Shown here: positions 19,719-27,988 of the stretch, one piece after another
Numbering within the stretch: position 1 is the first letter of the stretch
How the letters are laid out: every line of letters begins with the position of its first letter
NCBI GenBank assembly: GCA_028824415.1
Contig: JAPPDX010000106.1
Location: 1 to 52,356, forward strand
Length of the DNA stretch: 52,356 nt
Reading direction: 5' to 3'
From: a bacterium
GTDB taxonomy: Bacteria > Actinomycetota > Acidimicrobiia > Acidimicrobiales > CATQHL01
The notes under the pieces: model-generated
Database searches by the model: none
Seen by the model: only the letters and a program-made list of their open reading frames with translations
What the model was told of the DNA's origin: nothing
Made by a program: the position numbers and the translations under genes

Positions 19719-19905
19719 CCGGGACGGGGCCCGGCCCCAGCCTCTCGCCGGTCTCTTTAGGCTTCGGCGGCCACAACGCCTGCCTGGTCATCAGCCCACC
19801 ACCCGCGGACTAGCCGGGACGGGGCCCGGCCCCAGCCTCTCGCCGGTCTCCTTGGGCTTCGGCGGCCACAACGCCTGCCTGGTCATCAGCCCGCCGCCGG
19901 ACTAG
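19641..19905 (+). repeat. Three tandem copies of the fabF 3' end
   Basis: A unit of 92-95 bases beginning GGCCCCAGCCTCTCG occurs at 19641 (inside fabF), 19733 and 19828. Each copy encodes the gating loop GFGGHNACLVIS, a proline run and an Asp-TAG ending. The three copies lie in three different reading frames, each closed by its own TAG (19716, 19811, 19903), so read-through cannot reach them. Copies two and three differ mainly at synonymous third positions (TCT/TCC, TTA/TTG, CCA/CCG) plus one in-frame triplet loss. The extra copies cannot be expressed as such and look like a slipped or recombinational duplication. Confidence 0.9.
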
Positions 19906-19928
19906 CGGATCCCGGGGCCGATCCCACC

Positions 19929-20363
19929 TCAGGCGGGCACGGCCACGAACATCAACTCGCAGCTGCAGGCCAGCGCGCCGTCCACTGACGCCTCCCCCGC
20001 CGCCCGCCCGGCACGCGCGGACAGCCGCAACACCTCCACACGCAGGTCGAGCCGCTCACCGGGCAGCACCTGGCGGCGGAAACGCGCCCCGTCGATTCCC
20101 CCGAACAGCGGCAACCTGCCCGCCATCCGCTCGTCGCTGAGAACCGCGTAGGCACCCAGCTGGGCGAGCGCCTCGGTCATGAGCACTCCCGGCAGCGTGG
20201 GCCGCCCGGGGAAGTGGCCGGAGAAGAACTCCTCCACGCCGGTGGTGCACCAGTAGCCCTCGGCCAACTCGCCGGGCACCAAGGCCGTGACCTCGTCGAG
20301 AAACAGGAACGGCGGCCTGTGCGGCAGGACCGCTGCGGGGGCCGGCAGCGGCCCGCCGGTCAC
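19929..20363 (-). CDS. fabZ: 3-hydroxyacyl-ACP dehydratase, FabZ family
   Basis: Dehydrates 3-hydroxyacyl-ACP in fatty-acid elongation; 144 aa, a single hotdog domain. [13 protein letters not shown] at 13-25 and [20 protein letters not shown] with catalytic His50 and Glu64 are classic FabZ. It lies head-on to fabF and completes most of the cycle; an enoyl-ACP reductase is not in the window. Its start overlaps the stop of the upstream peroxiredoxin gene by four bases (ATGA), so both share a transcript. Confidence 0.9.
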   Translation of the reverse strand: MTGGPLPAPAAVLPHRPPFLFLDEVTALVPGELAEGYWCTTGVEEFFSGHFPGRPTLPGVLMTEALAQLGAYAVLSDERMAGRLPLFGGIDGARFRRQVLPGERLDLRVEVLRLSARAGRAAGEASVDGALACSCELMFVAVPA

Positions 20364-20824
20364 TCCGACTCCTCGAGGGCGGCGAGGATCTCGAGCGGGG
20401 TGTCCTTCGGACTGATCCCGTACCAGGCCTGCTCGATGCGCCCCTCGCCGTCGATCAGGAAGGCCGACCGCGTGGTGCCGATAAAGGTGTTGCCGTACAT
20501 CTTCTTCTCGTTGCGCGCTCCGAAGGCACCGGTGACGGCATTGTCGGGATCGGAGAGCAATCCGAAGCCAAGATCGTGCTTCTCGTCGAAACGCTTCTGG
20601 CGGTTGGGGGGATCCGCGCTCATGCCCAGGATGGAGACCTCCTCGGGCAGCTGGTCGGCGATGTCACGCATGCCGCAGGCCTGCTTGGTTCAACCGGGGG
20701 TCAGGGCCTTCGGGTAGAAGAACAGCGCCACCCTGCGCCCGGCGAAGTCCTCGAGGGACACCTCCTCGCCTTCCTGGTTCAGCAGCCGGAAATCCGGCGC
20801 CGGGTCGCCTGGTTGGAGTCTCAT
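20360..20824 (-). CDS. bcp: Peroxiredoxin, Bcp family, predicted selenoprotein (Sec45 encoded by TGA)
   Basis: Thiol (here selenol) peroxidase of the Bcp/PrxQ family, 154 aa if TGA at 20692-20690 is read as selenocysteine. The frame opens at ATG 20824 with GAGGAA six bases upstream, reads MRLQPGDPAPDF, LEDFAGRRVALFFYPK and LTPG, then TGA, then TKQACGMRD, and stays open to 20360. The TGA falls at residue 45, exactly the peroxidatic Cys of the family motif TPGCT; the resolving Cys is five residues later. A hairpin 15-34 bases after the TGA fits a bacterial SECIS. An ordinary caller would report only residues 52-154. A TGC-to-TGA mutation is possible but would have to hit this one codon by chance. 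Confidence 0.82.
20656..20675 (-). promoter_or_regulatory. SECIS-like hairpin in bcp
   Basis: On the minus strand CGGCAUG pairs with CAU-C-GCCG (one bulged C) around a five-base loop CGUGA. The loop begins 22 bases after the TGA and has G as its second base, within the known bacterial SECIS spacing and loop rules. It lies within the coding sequence, as bacterial SECIS elements do. Folding was done by eye. Confidence 0.6.
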
Positions 20825-20998
20825 GGCTGGTTCCTCGCTGGTGCACGTGCTGGCGGCGTGATCCTAGAGCGCATCGCCAGCGGATCTGGTCCACGAGTCG
20901 GTTGCCGGTGATCCGCTGACGAACCCTGGATACCATCTCCGACTGCCAGCAGATACGGGAACAATCGAGAGGTGCATGATCCGATGTTGGAAAGCTCC

Positions 20999-22906
20999 AT
21001 GTCACGCAGGACGAGTGTTCGGTTCCTCATCCCACTCCTGGCTGCACCACTCGCTCTCCTGGCTGCCGCCTCCCCCGGTGTTGCGTCGGACGATCCTCCC
21101 GAGGCGGGAACCACTGCTGAGACCACCACAGCCCCGGAGGGCGCCGATCCGAGCGGTGATCTGGACGCACTCGTGGCCGCGCTCCGGCGCAACGCCGAGG
21201 AGTTCGGCTACACGATCGGCAGCCACGGTGGCAGCCTCACGATCGTGACGATCTCCGAGCCGCTCACCTTCAACCTGGCGGTCTCGAACGACGCCGGCTC
21301 CTCGAACGTTCTGGGCTACCTCTTCGAGGGACTCACCGAGACGTCCTGGTTGACCGACGAGATCGAACCCTCCCTGGCGGAGTCTTGGGAGCGTTCCGAG
21401 GACGGCCTGACCTGGACCTTCCACCTCCGCCGCGACGTCACCTGGCACGACGGTGAGCCGTTCACCGCGCACGACGTGGACTTCACCTTCAACCGGATCA
21501 TCTACAACGACGACATCCCGGCGTCCGCCCGCGACAGTCTTGAGTTCCGCTACCTGGACGGCGACGGCGCCTGGCAGACGGACCGGATGACCGTCACCGC
21601 GCTGAACGACCACACCGTGCAGATCGTCCTGCCCGTCCCGTTCGCACCCTTCCTGCGCTCGCTGGGCACCTCGATCTACCCCGAGCACCTGCTCGCACCA
21701 CACGTGGACGACGGAACCTTCACCTCGACCTGGGACATCGAGACCGACCCCGGCGAGATCATCGGCACCGGACCGTTCACGATCTCGAGCTACGAACCCG
21801 GGGAGCGACTGGTCCTGCGGCGCAACCCGAACTACTGGATGACCGACGCGGCGGGCAACCGGCTGCCGTACCTGGATGAGATCACCCGCGTCATCGTCGG
21901 GGACCTGGAGGCGGAACTCTCCGCCTTCCTGGACGGTGTCTCCGATCTGCATGGCGTCCTCGGAGCGGAGTACGCCGAACTCGAGCCGCTGCAGGAGGAT
22001 CTCAACTTCACGATCCACCGCAGAGGTCCGGCCTTCGGGACGACCTTCCTTGCCCTGAACACGAATCCCGGCAGCGATCCCGAGACCGGCGAGCCGTACC
22101 TGGATCCCGTCAAGCTGGCGTGGTTCAGCAACACGCAGTTCCGCCAGGCTCTGGCCCACAGCATCGACAAGGACACCCTCATCGACGAGGTGCAAAACGG
22201 CCAGGGCTACGCCCAGTGGTCCTCTATCAGCCCCGCGGCCGGCGATTTCCACAACCCCGACGTGCGGCGTTACGACTACGACCCGGCGCGGGCCAACGAG
22301 ATCCTCGATGAACTCGGCTGGACGGACAGCGACGGTGACGGCGTGCGCGAGGACGCCGCCGGCAATCGCATCGAGTTCACGCTCGTGACCAACACCGGCA
22401 ACACCGTGCGCCAGACGACCACCGAGCTGATCCAGCAGGGCATGGAGGCCATCGGGCTGGCGGTGGACTACCAGGCGATCGAGTTCGGCGAACTGGTGGC
22501 CCAGCTCACCGCCACCTACGACTGGCAGACCATGGTGATCGGTTTCACCGGCGGACCGGAGCCGCACAACAGCATCAACCTCTGGCACAGCAGCGGCAAC
22601 CTGCACCTCTGGCACCCCGGCCAGGAATCGCCCGCCACGGACTGGGAGGCCGAGATCGACGCCCTGTTCGTCAGCGCGAGCCAGGAACTCGACCATGCCG
22701 AGCGCGTGGCCCAGTACCACCGCGTCCAGGAGATCGTGGCCGAGAACGTGCCGCTCGTCTACACGACGGTGCCCGAGCGCCTCACCGCGGTGCGCAACGT
22801 CTTCGGCAACACCACGCCGACCCTCTTCGGGGTCTGGGACATCCGCTACGTGTATCGCACCGACCTGGTTGAGGAGGCACCACCCTTCGAGGTCCCGACG
22901 GGTTAG
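20999..22906 (+). CDS. ABC transporter substrate-binding protein, family 5 (peptide/opine/nickel type)
   Basis: Extracytoplasmic solute-binding protein of 635 aa. A signal peptide (basic MSRRTSVR, hydrophobic leucine/alanine core, cleavage near GVAS) precedes a Thr/Glu-rich linker. The SBP_bac_5 hallmarks are LAESWERSEDGLTWTFHLR, VTWHDGEPFTAHDVDFTF, GTGPFTI and the FRQALAHSIDKDTLI region. ATG 20999 has GGAAAG four bases upstream; in-frame starts at 20972 and 20984 would lengthen the signal peptide. No permease or ATPase gene is adjacent, so it is an orphan whose partners lie elsewhere. It converges with and overlaps the DUF3179 gene by four bases. Ligand unknown. Confidence 0.85.
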   Translation: MSRRTSVRFLIPLLAAPLALLAAASPGVASDDPPEAGTTAETTTAPEGADPSGDLDALVAALRRNAEEFGYTIGSHGGSLTIVTISEPLTFNLAVSNDAGSSNVLGYLFEGLTETSWLTDEIEPSLAESWERSEDGLTWTFHLRRDVTWHDGEPFTAHDVDFTFNRIIYNDDIPASARDSLEFRYLDGDGAWQTDRMTVTALNDHTVQIVLPVPFAPFLRSLGTSIYPEHLLAPHVDDGTFTSTWDIETDPGEIIGTGPFTISSYEPGERLVLRRNPNYWMTDAAGNRLPYLDEITRVIVGDLEAELSAFLDGVSDLHGVLGAEYAELEPLQEDLNFTIHRRGPAFGTTFLALNTNPGSDPETGEPYLDPVKLAWFSNTQFRQALAHSIDKDTLIDEVQNGQGYAQWSSISPAAGDFHNPDVRRYDYDPARANEILDELGWTDSDGDGVREDAAGNRIEFTLVTNTGNTVRQTTTELIQQGMEAIGLAVDYQAIEFGELVAQLTATYDWQTMVIGFTGGPEPHNSINLWHSSGNLHLWHPGQESPATDWEAEIDALFVSASQELDHAERVAQYHRVQEIVAENVPLVYTTVPERLTAVRNVFGNTTPTLFGVWDIRYVYRTDLVEEAPPFEVPTG

Positions 22907-24318
22907 CCGAGCGGCGGGACGATGCTGCTGGTGGGCTCGAAGGTCCCCCAGGCGAACCAGAAGGTGTCCACGAACTCGCGGGCCTGAAGGCGGCTGCCGG
23001 CCAACTCGCCGGCGGTCGCCTCCCCGAAGAGGTTCCATGTCGAGCCGGTCTCGTCGTCGCGGAACCCGTCGCCGTTGCGAGCGAAGCTCAACAGGCGCCC
23101 ATCAAGAGTCCGTTCGAAGACGCCGCTGGAGCCCACGTCGATCCCGTTGGCAAGCTCGGGCGCGTCTATCGCCGAACTCGCGCCGGGCAGGTTCCAGACG
23201 ACCAGCGGCACGCCCGCCAGCTCCACCTCCACGACGCCGGTGTCCTGCAGGTGCGCGTGCCGGACGGCCACGGCGTCGCCGTCTCCCCGGATCCCCACCA
23301 CCCGCTCCTTGGCGGGCAGGCGCTCGTCGATGTCGGTGGACTGGAAGGCGGGGGTCAGCAACCGCTCGCTGGTCTCGTAGCCGACGTAGGGGTTGCGGCC
23401 GTAGGAGCGGTGGTAGCCGGTCTCCTGTGTCAGCACCTGGCCGTCGGGGTGTGCATCTCGCCACGCCGCCCAGGAGACGATGGCCATCGGCCAGAAGTCC
23501 AGCTGGGTGCCAATCAGCTCCCCGATCACGGCGAGGCCGTCGAAGTGGGTCCACAGCGACTGGGTCTGGCGGTCGTACATGACCATCGAGGACTGGTACA
23601 GCATCCCGGAGGTGCCGAAGTCCAGGACGCGCCCGGCGGCGTTGCGGTCATAGGCCACCGAGGAGTTGCAAAGCGGGCAGTATGAGATCGTGACCGGCAC
23701 GCCGCCGACGGTGTCGTTAACCAGTTCGTGCCAGGTCATGATCTGCAGCGGGTAGGCGCGGGCGTCACCGTTGATCTCTAGGGCCAGGACGGCCTCACTG
23801 TCAGCCAGGAAGTCGATCTCACCGGTGGGCGCGAAGACCGGTTCGTCGAGGGCGGGAATGCCGTCCGGCGGCGGTCCTCCGGAGCGGATCTGCTCGGGCG
23901 GGATAAGGGTGGCGAAACCCGGCCAGAAGCGGTCCGCCAGCGCCGACGGAACCGACTCGCGGCCGCTGCTGTCCGGAAGAGGTGCCCGACCGGGCGGGTT
24001 CTCACCGTCGGCGTTCGGCGGTGGAACGTCGGTTTCGGGTGCGGTGGGTATGAGCAGCGTCGTCGTTGTGGCGGGAATGGTTGTAGCAGGAATGGTCGTG
24101 GCAGTCTCGGAGACCTTGCCGGGGGTGTCGCCGGAATCGCTCGCTGCCTCGGTCTCGGATTCCTGGTCCGTGGCGGCAGCGGCCGCCGCTTGAGGCGCGG
24201 CCGGACTGTCAACAGTTGAATCCTCGGCCTCGCCACAGGCCACCGCCAGCAAGGTGAGAGCTGTGAGGGTGGCGAGCAGAGGAGCCGCAGCCGTGCCGCG
24301 GTTGCACCTGCCGCTCAT
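22903..24318 (-). CDS. DUF3179 domain lipoprotein
   Basis: Predicted secreted lipoprotein of 471 aa. A signal peptide ends in lipobox LLAVAC with Cys28, followed by a Thr/Pro/Ala-rich linker to about residue 130. The DUF3179 domain then shows ALEINGDARAYPLQIMTWHELVND, the VTISYCPLCNSSVAYDR cysteine motif, SGMLYQSSMVMYDR, SLWTHFDG and TGYHRSYGRNPY. The function of the family is not established; the CPLC pair suggests a metal or redox site. ATG overlaps the trpA stop (ATGA), placing it as the last gene of the His/Trp operon, though it has no evident link to that pathway. Confidence 0.85.
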   Translation of the reverse strand: MSGRCNRGTAAAPLLATLTALTLLAVACGEAEDSTVDSPAAPQAAAAAATDQESETEAASDSGDTPGKVSETATTIPATTIPATTTTLLIPTAPETDVPPPNADGENPPGRAPLPDSSGRESVPSALADRFWPGFATLIPPEQIRSGGPPPDGIPALDEPVFAPTGEIDFLADSEAVLALEINGDARAYPLQIMTWHELVNDTVGGVPVTISYCPLCNSSVAYDRNAAGRVLDFGTSGMLYQSSMVMYDRQTQSLWTHFDGLAVIGELIGTQLDFWPMAIVSWAAWRDAHPDGQVLTQETGYHRSYGRNPYVGYETSERLLTPAFQSTDIDERLPAKERVVGIRGDGDAVAVRHAHLQDTGVVEVELAGVPLVVWNLPGASSAIDAPELANGIDVGSSGVFERTLDGRLLSFARNGDGFRDDETGSTWNLFGEATAGELAGSRLQAREFVDTFWFAWGTFEPTSSIVPPLG

Positions 24319-25112
24319 GAGGACACGGCGCCATCCAGCGCGCGGCGCAACTCAGCCACGAACGATCCGACTCCCTCGGGGCCCTCGCCCTCCAGCAGCC
24401 GTCGCACGACCGCCGAGCCTACGACCACACCGTCGGCGACGGTGGTCGCCTCGGTCGCCTGGGCGGGCGTCGAGATCCCGACGCCGACCAGCACCGGAAG
24501 GTCGGTGATCTCCTTCAACCGGCCGGCGATGACCACGGCGCTGGCCGCCAGGGCGGCGCGCTCGCCGGTCACCCCCAGCAGGCCGACCGCATAAACGAAG
24601 CCCCGGGCCCGGGCGCAAATGGCCTCCAACCGCTCGCCGGAGGCCGTCGGGGCGGCCAGCAGCACCGTCTCGACGCCGGCTTCGTCAGCGGCGGAGGTCC
24701 AGGGAGCGCTCTCCTCCAGCGGCAGATCCGCCAGGATCGCCCCGGCGATGCCCGAGTCGGCCAGCGATCGGGCGAACCGTTCGTGGCCCATGTGGTGCGC
24801 GATGTTGTAGTACGTCATGACGACGAGGGGCACCCCCACGTCCAGACCGGTCGCTGCGGAGAGGAGGCCCGCCGGGGTGGCGCCGGCTGCCAGCGCCCGA
24901 TCCCCCGCCTCCTGGACCGTGGGACCGTCCATCACCGGATCCGAGAAGGGGATCCCGATCTCGATGGCATCGGCCCCGGCCGCCGCAGCGGCTTCGACGG
25001 CGGCCTCCCAGCCTTCCAGCCCTCCGGTGACATAGGGCACGAGGCACTTGCGTCCCCGCGTGCGCGCGGCGCGCAGGGCGGCCTCGAGGCGGCCGGGTCG
25101 GGCTCCGCTCAC
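24315..25112 (-). CDS. trpA: Tryptophan synthase alpha subunit
   Basis: Cleaves indole-3-glycerol phosphate to indole for the beta subunit; 265 aa TIM barrel. Catalytic residues are Glu51 in EIGIPFSDP and Asp62 in MDGPTVQ. The phosphate-binding [10 protein letters not shown] and [13 protein letters not shown] segments are normal. The N-terminal [13 protein letters not shown] differs from the usual YxTAGDP by one motif residue. Start GTG overlaps the trpB stop; the stop overlaps the next ATG. Confidence 0.94.
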   Translation of the reverse strand: MSGARPGRLEAALRAARTRGRKCLVPYVTGGLEGWEAAVEAAAAAGADAIEIGIPFSDPVMDGPTVQEAGDRALAAGATPAGLLSAATGLDVGVPLVVMTYYNIAHHMGHERFARSLADSGIAGAILADLPLEESAPWTSAADEAGVETVLLAAPTASGERLEAICARARGFVYAVGLLGVTGERAALAASAVVIAGRLKEITDLPVLVGVGISTPAQATEATTVADGVVVGSAVVRRLLEGEGPEGVGSFVAELRRALDGAVSS

Positions 25113-26263
25113 TCTTGCAGCCCCATGACCAGGTCGACGTCCTTGTCGCCCCGACCCGACAGGTTCAACAGGACGGTGCGTCCTGCCAACGCCTCGCGCT
25201 CGCGGCTGATCCAGGCCAGGGCGTGGGCGGGTTCGAGGGCGGGGATGATCCCCTCGGTACGCGACAGCAACTCGAAAGCCGCCAGCACCTCACCGTCGGT
25301 GACGTTCTCGTAGCGAGCTCCTCCGGTGCGCGCCAGATGGGCGTGCTCGGGCCCCACGCCCGGATAGTCCAAGCCGGCGGAGATCGACTCGGCTTCCAAG
25401 ACCTGGCCGAACTCGTCCTGCATGAGATACGACAGCGAACCGTGCACCACACCCGGCGTGCCGCGCCCCACTGCCGCTCCCCCGGCCGGTTCCACTCCAA
25501 CCAACTCGGCATCGCCGTCGGCGAAGCCGCTGAAGATCCCAGCCGCGTTGGAGCCTCCGCCCACGCAGGCCACGACCACGTCGGGGTCGCCCCCGAGCAA
25601 CTCGGCGCACTGCGCGCGGGCCTCGTCGCCGATGACCCGGTGGAACTCGCGCACCATCCACGGGTATGGGTGCGGGCCCATGACCGAGCCGAGGCAGTAG
25701 TGGGTCCGTTCCACGGTGGCCACCCAGTCGCGCAGCGCCTCGTTGATTGCGTCCTTGAGGGTCCGGCTGCCCGTGGTGACGGCGTGCACCTCGGCGCCCA
25801 GCAGGCGCATGCGGAACACGTTCAACTCCTGGCGGCCCACATCCACCTCCCCCATGTACACCGTGCAGTCCATCCCCAGCAGGGCAGCAGCCGTGGCCGT
25901 GGCGACGCCGTGCTGGCCGGCACCCGTCTCGGCCACGAGGCGGGTCTTCCCCATGCGCTCGGCCAGGAGCGCCTGCCCCAAGACGTTGTTGATCTTGTGG
26001 GAGCCGGTGTGGTTCAGATCCTCCCGCTTGCACAGGACGCGCAGCCCCAGCTCGGCCGACAGGCGAGGGCAGTCGGTCAGCGGCGAGGGCCGGCCCGCGT
26101 AGTCGCGCAGCAGGTCGTTGAGGCGTCCACGGAACGCCGCGTCGGCCCAGGCCGCGCGGAACGCGCGGTCGAGCTCCTGGCAGGCCGGTACCAGGGTCTC
26201 GGGTACGTAGCACCCGCCGAAGTCGCCGAAACGGCCCTCCGGCGTCGGTTCGGTCATGCCCAT
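25109..26263 (-). CDS. trpB: Tryptophan synthase beta subunit
   Basis: PLP enzyme joining indole and serine to tryptophan; 384 aa. The Schiff-base Lys90 is in [11 protein letters not shown], the phosphate loop is GGGSNAAG, and [13 protein letters not shown], the KxxD-type glutamate region and C-terminal [10 protein letters not shown] are intact. The N-terminal [15 protein letters not shown] fits the TrpB1 type. ATG at 26263 or 26257 are equally possible. It follows trpF after 34 bases and overlaps trpA by four. Confidence 0.95.
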   Translation of the reverse strand: MGMTEPTPEGRFGDFGGCYVPETLVPACQELDRAFRAAWADAAFRGRLNDLLRDYAGRPSPLTDCPRLSAELGLRVLCKREDLNHTGSHKINNVLGQALLAERMGKTRLVAETGAGQHGVATATAAALLGMDCTVYMGEVDVGRQELNVFRMRLLGAEVHAVTTGSRTLKDAINEALRDWVATVERTHYCLGSVMGPHPYPWMVREFHRVIGDEARAQCAELLGGDPDVVVACVGGGSNAAGIFSGFADGDAELVGVEPAGGAAVGRGTPGVVHGSLSYLMQDEFGQVLEAESISAGLDYPGVGPEHAHLARTGGARYENVTDGEVLAAFELLSRTEGIIPALEPAHALAWISREREALAGRTVLLNLSGRGDKDVDLVMGLQE

Positions 26264-26297
26264 GACAACACCCCTGTCGGATCCCCGTTGTCCGCAG

Positions 26298-26960
26298 TCA
26301 GAATTCGGACTGCCAGTCGTAGAGCGCTCCGGAGGGAGGCTCCGTCCCCTCGAGTTCTGCGGCGACCAGACGGGCGGCGCTGATGAACTCCCGCACCAGG
26401 CGCGGATCTTTCTGCCCCGGCGACGACTCGACGCCCGTCGACACGTCGACTCCCCAGGGCCGCGTCTTGCTGATGGCCGCGGCCACGTTCTCCGGCGTCA
26501 GACCGCCCGCCAGCATCACCGGGAGCGAACCGGCCGCCCGCTCCGCCAGGGCCCAGTCGAAGACCTTGCCCGAGCCCGGCTCATCGGCGTCCACGAGCAC
26601 GATGTCGGCACCGTAGGACTTGGCCTGCTCCAGTTCCTCCGAGCCGGCTCGGAAGGCTTTGATGACCCGTCCCACCTGCTGGCGCACGCGCATGGTCTCC
26701 TCCGGAGACTCGCGACCGTGGAGCTGGACGGCGCCCAGGCGAGCCTGGTTGGCGATGCGCACAACGTTGCGCGGGTCCTCATTGCGGAAGACGCCGACAG
26801 TGAGGATCTCCGGCGGCAGCCGCCGGGCGATGTCCCGGGCCAGCGAGGGTGAGATGCGCCGCGGGGACGGGGCGAAGAGGAAGCCAACCGCGTCGGCACC
26901 CATGGCGACGGCCAGCAGGCCGTCCTCCTCGCTGGTGATGCCGCAGATCTTGATGAACAC
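26298..26960 (-). CDS. trpF: Phosphoribosylanthranilate isomerase
   Basis: Amadori rearrangement in tryptophan synthesis; 220 aa TIM barrel. FIKICGIT carries the catalytic Cys near the N-terminus, [13 protein letters not shown] the catalytic Asp, and [10 protein letters not shown] and [16 protein letters not shown] the phosphate-binding end. Many actinobacteria lack trpF because PriA does this job; its presence argues that the hisA here is single-function. GTG start, with a -10-like box six bases upstream. trpC is not between it and trpE. Confidence 0.93.
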   Translation of the reverse strand: MFIKICGITSEEDGLLAVAMGADAVGFLFAPSPRRISPSLARDIARRLPPEILTVGVFRNEDPRNVVRIANQARLGAVQLHGRESPEETMRVRQQVGRVIKAFRAGSEELEQAKSYGADIVLVDADEPGSGKVFDWALAERAAGSLPVMLAGGLTPENVAAAISKTRPWGVDVSTGVESSPGQKDPRLVREFISAARLVAAELEGTEPPSGALYDWQSEF

Positions 26961-26966
26961 GCCGCG

Positions 26967-26972
26967 ACCCTA
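26967..26972 (-). promoter_or_regulatory. -10-like TAGGGT, leaderless-type, for trpF
   Basis: On the minus strand TAGGGT is followed by six bases and the GTG at 26960. It would give trpFBA a start independent of the long operon. Confidence 0.4.
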
Positions 26973-27062
26973 CCGGCCGGGCATCGCCGCTTCGACGACC
27001 ATCGCAAGCTCCCGGGCGAGCCGGCGGTCATGCTGCACCGTGCCCTCCGGATCGCCCGTCAC
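26970..27062 (-). CDS. Possible 30-codon micro-ORF between ygfZ and trpF
   Basis: GTG at 27062 overlaps the ygfZ stop in the GTGA arrangement used by other genes of this operon, and the frame closes with TAG inside the trpF -10 box. The product would be a short amphipathic helix (ARELAMVVEAAM). No family is recognised. It may only be chance in a 98-base gap. Confidence 0.2.
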   Translation of the reverse strand: MTGDPEGTVQHDRRLARELAMVVEAAMPGR

Positions 27063-27988
27063 GGCACCAGCGGCAGTGCCCTGATCTGACACGACCGGCC
27101 GTCGTCGGCGCCGAGCCGAGCGGCCGCGGGCGGCTCGACGCGGCGGTGGACGTACGCCAGGGCGATTGCGGACTCGACGCCGGGCGAGAAGGCGCTGCTG
27201 GTGATGCGGCCGATGGGCGAGCCGGCGCCGTCCACCAGTGGGGTGCCCGCCACCGGTGGCGCGGCATCCTCGAGAACCACGCCGCGCAGGCGCCGCGGCG
27301 TGTTGCCGCCACGGCTGTCGATCCTGGCCACCAGTTCCTGTCCCACGTAGCATCCCTTGGTGAAGCTCACCGTCTCGGCCACGATGCCTGATTCGGCGGG
27401 GATCAGACCCTCGGTCAACTCGCGGCCGGCCGCGGGAATCCCCACCTCGATGCGCACGGCCTCAAGTGCCTCGGGCTCGCAGAGCCTCACGCCACCGGGA
27501 GGAACCACCTGCTCTGCCACGACATCCCAGCCGGCCACGCTTCCCCAGGTCACCGCGGCGATCACCTCCGGGCCGCGCCCGTTGCCCGCCTCACCACTCC
27601 CAACGGCCGGGGCCGGCGGGGCGGCGGCTCCCCGGACCGCCAGCATGGTGAGACTGTGCACCTGAACGTCGACCGCGATGCGCAGCTTGAAGCGTTCCAG
27701 GCGGGCCCGCGCCCCCTCCCCCAGCCCCGCGGCCAGATCGCAGACGTAACTGTCCGAGTCCCGGCGGCTCACGCGTAGGCGGCAGTGCAGCTTCCCGTCC
27801 GGCTGCAACAGCAGCGATGAGGTCACCTCACCGATCCCCAGTGCGGCCACGTCCTGGCTGAGCTGGCCCTGCAGGAAACTCGTCGCGTCGGGTCCGTTGA
27901 TCACTAGAACGTCCCGCGCCATTGTGACCCCGCCGGCGCCGTGACGCAGAGCCTCGTAGTCGGCGCGGTGGCGCTCCGAGACGGTCAC
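27059..27988 (-). CDS. ygfZ: Folate-binding YgfZ/GcvT-like protein
   Basis: Tetrahydrofolate-dependent helper of iron-sulfur cluster proteins by family, 309 aa. The N-terminal GcvT-like fold shows LVINGPDATSFLQGQLSQDV, and the diagnostic KGCYVGQE motif occurs as FTKGCYVGQELVARID; a C-terminal beta domain follows. The GTG at 27988 overlaps the trpE stop (GTGA), preferred over the longer frame from 28075, whose extra residues are Gly/Arg-rich. Its place inside trp genes is unexplained; iron-sulfur enzymes are not encoded next to it. Confidence 0.85.
   Translation of the reverse strand: MTVSERHRADYEALRHGAGGVTMARDVLVINGPDATSFLQGQLSQDVAALGIGEVTSSLLLQPDGKLHCRLRVSRRDSDSYVCDLAAGLGEGARARLERFKLRIAVDVQVHSLTMLAVRGAAAPPAPAVGSGEAGNGRGPEVIAAVTWGSVAGWDVVAEQVVPPGGVRLCEPEALEAVRIEVGIPAAGRELTEGLIPAESGIVAETVSFTKGCYVGQELVARIDSRGGNTPRRLRGVVLEDAAPPVAGTPLVDGAGSPIGRITSSAFSPGVESAIALAYVHRRVEPPAAARLGADDGRSCQIRALPLVP

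Noticed and set aside
19733-19905. Two extra fabF tail copies as separate genes or alternative C-termini
   Set aside because: Each copy is in another frame behind a stop, without a start or SD, so no expression route is seen.
20360-20671. bcp as a truncated 103-aa protein or a pseudogene
   Set aside because: The frame is intact upstream with a good start and SD, and the single TGA is at the catalytic residue, so selenocysteine is the better explanation.
21002-23038. 678-codon antisense frame over the substrate-binding protein gene
   Set aside because: It has no recognisable domain and covers a complete, signal-peptide-bearing SBP on the plus strand.
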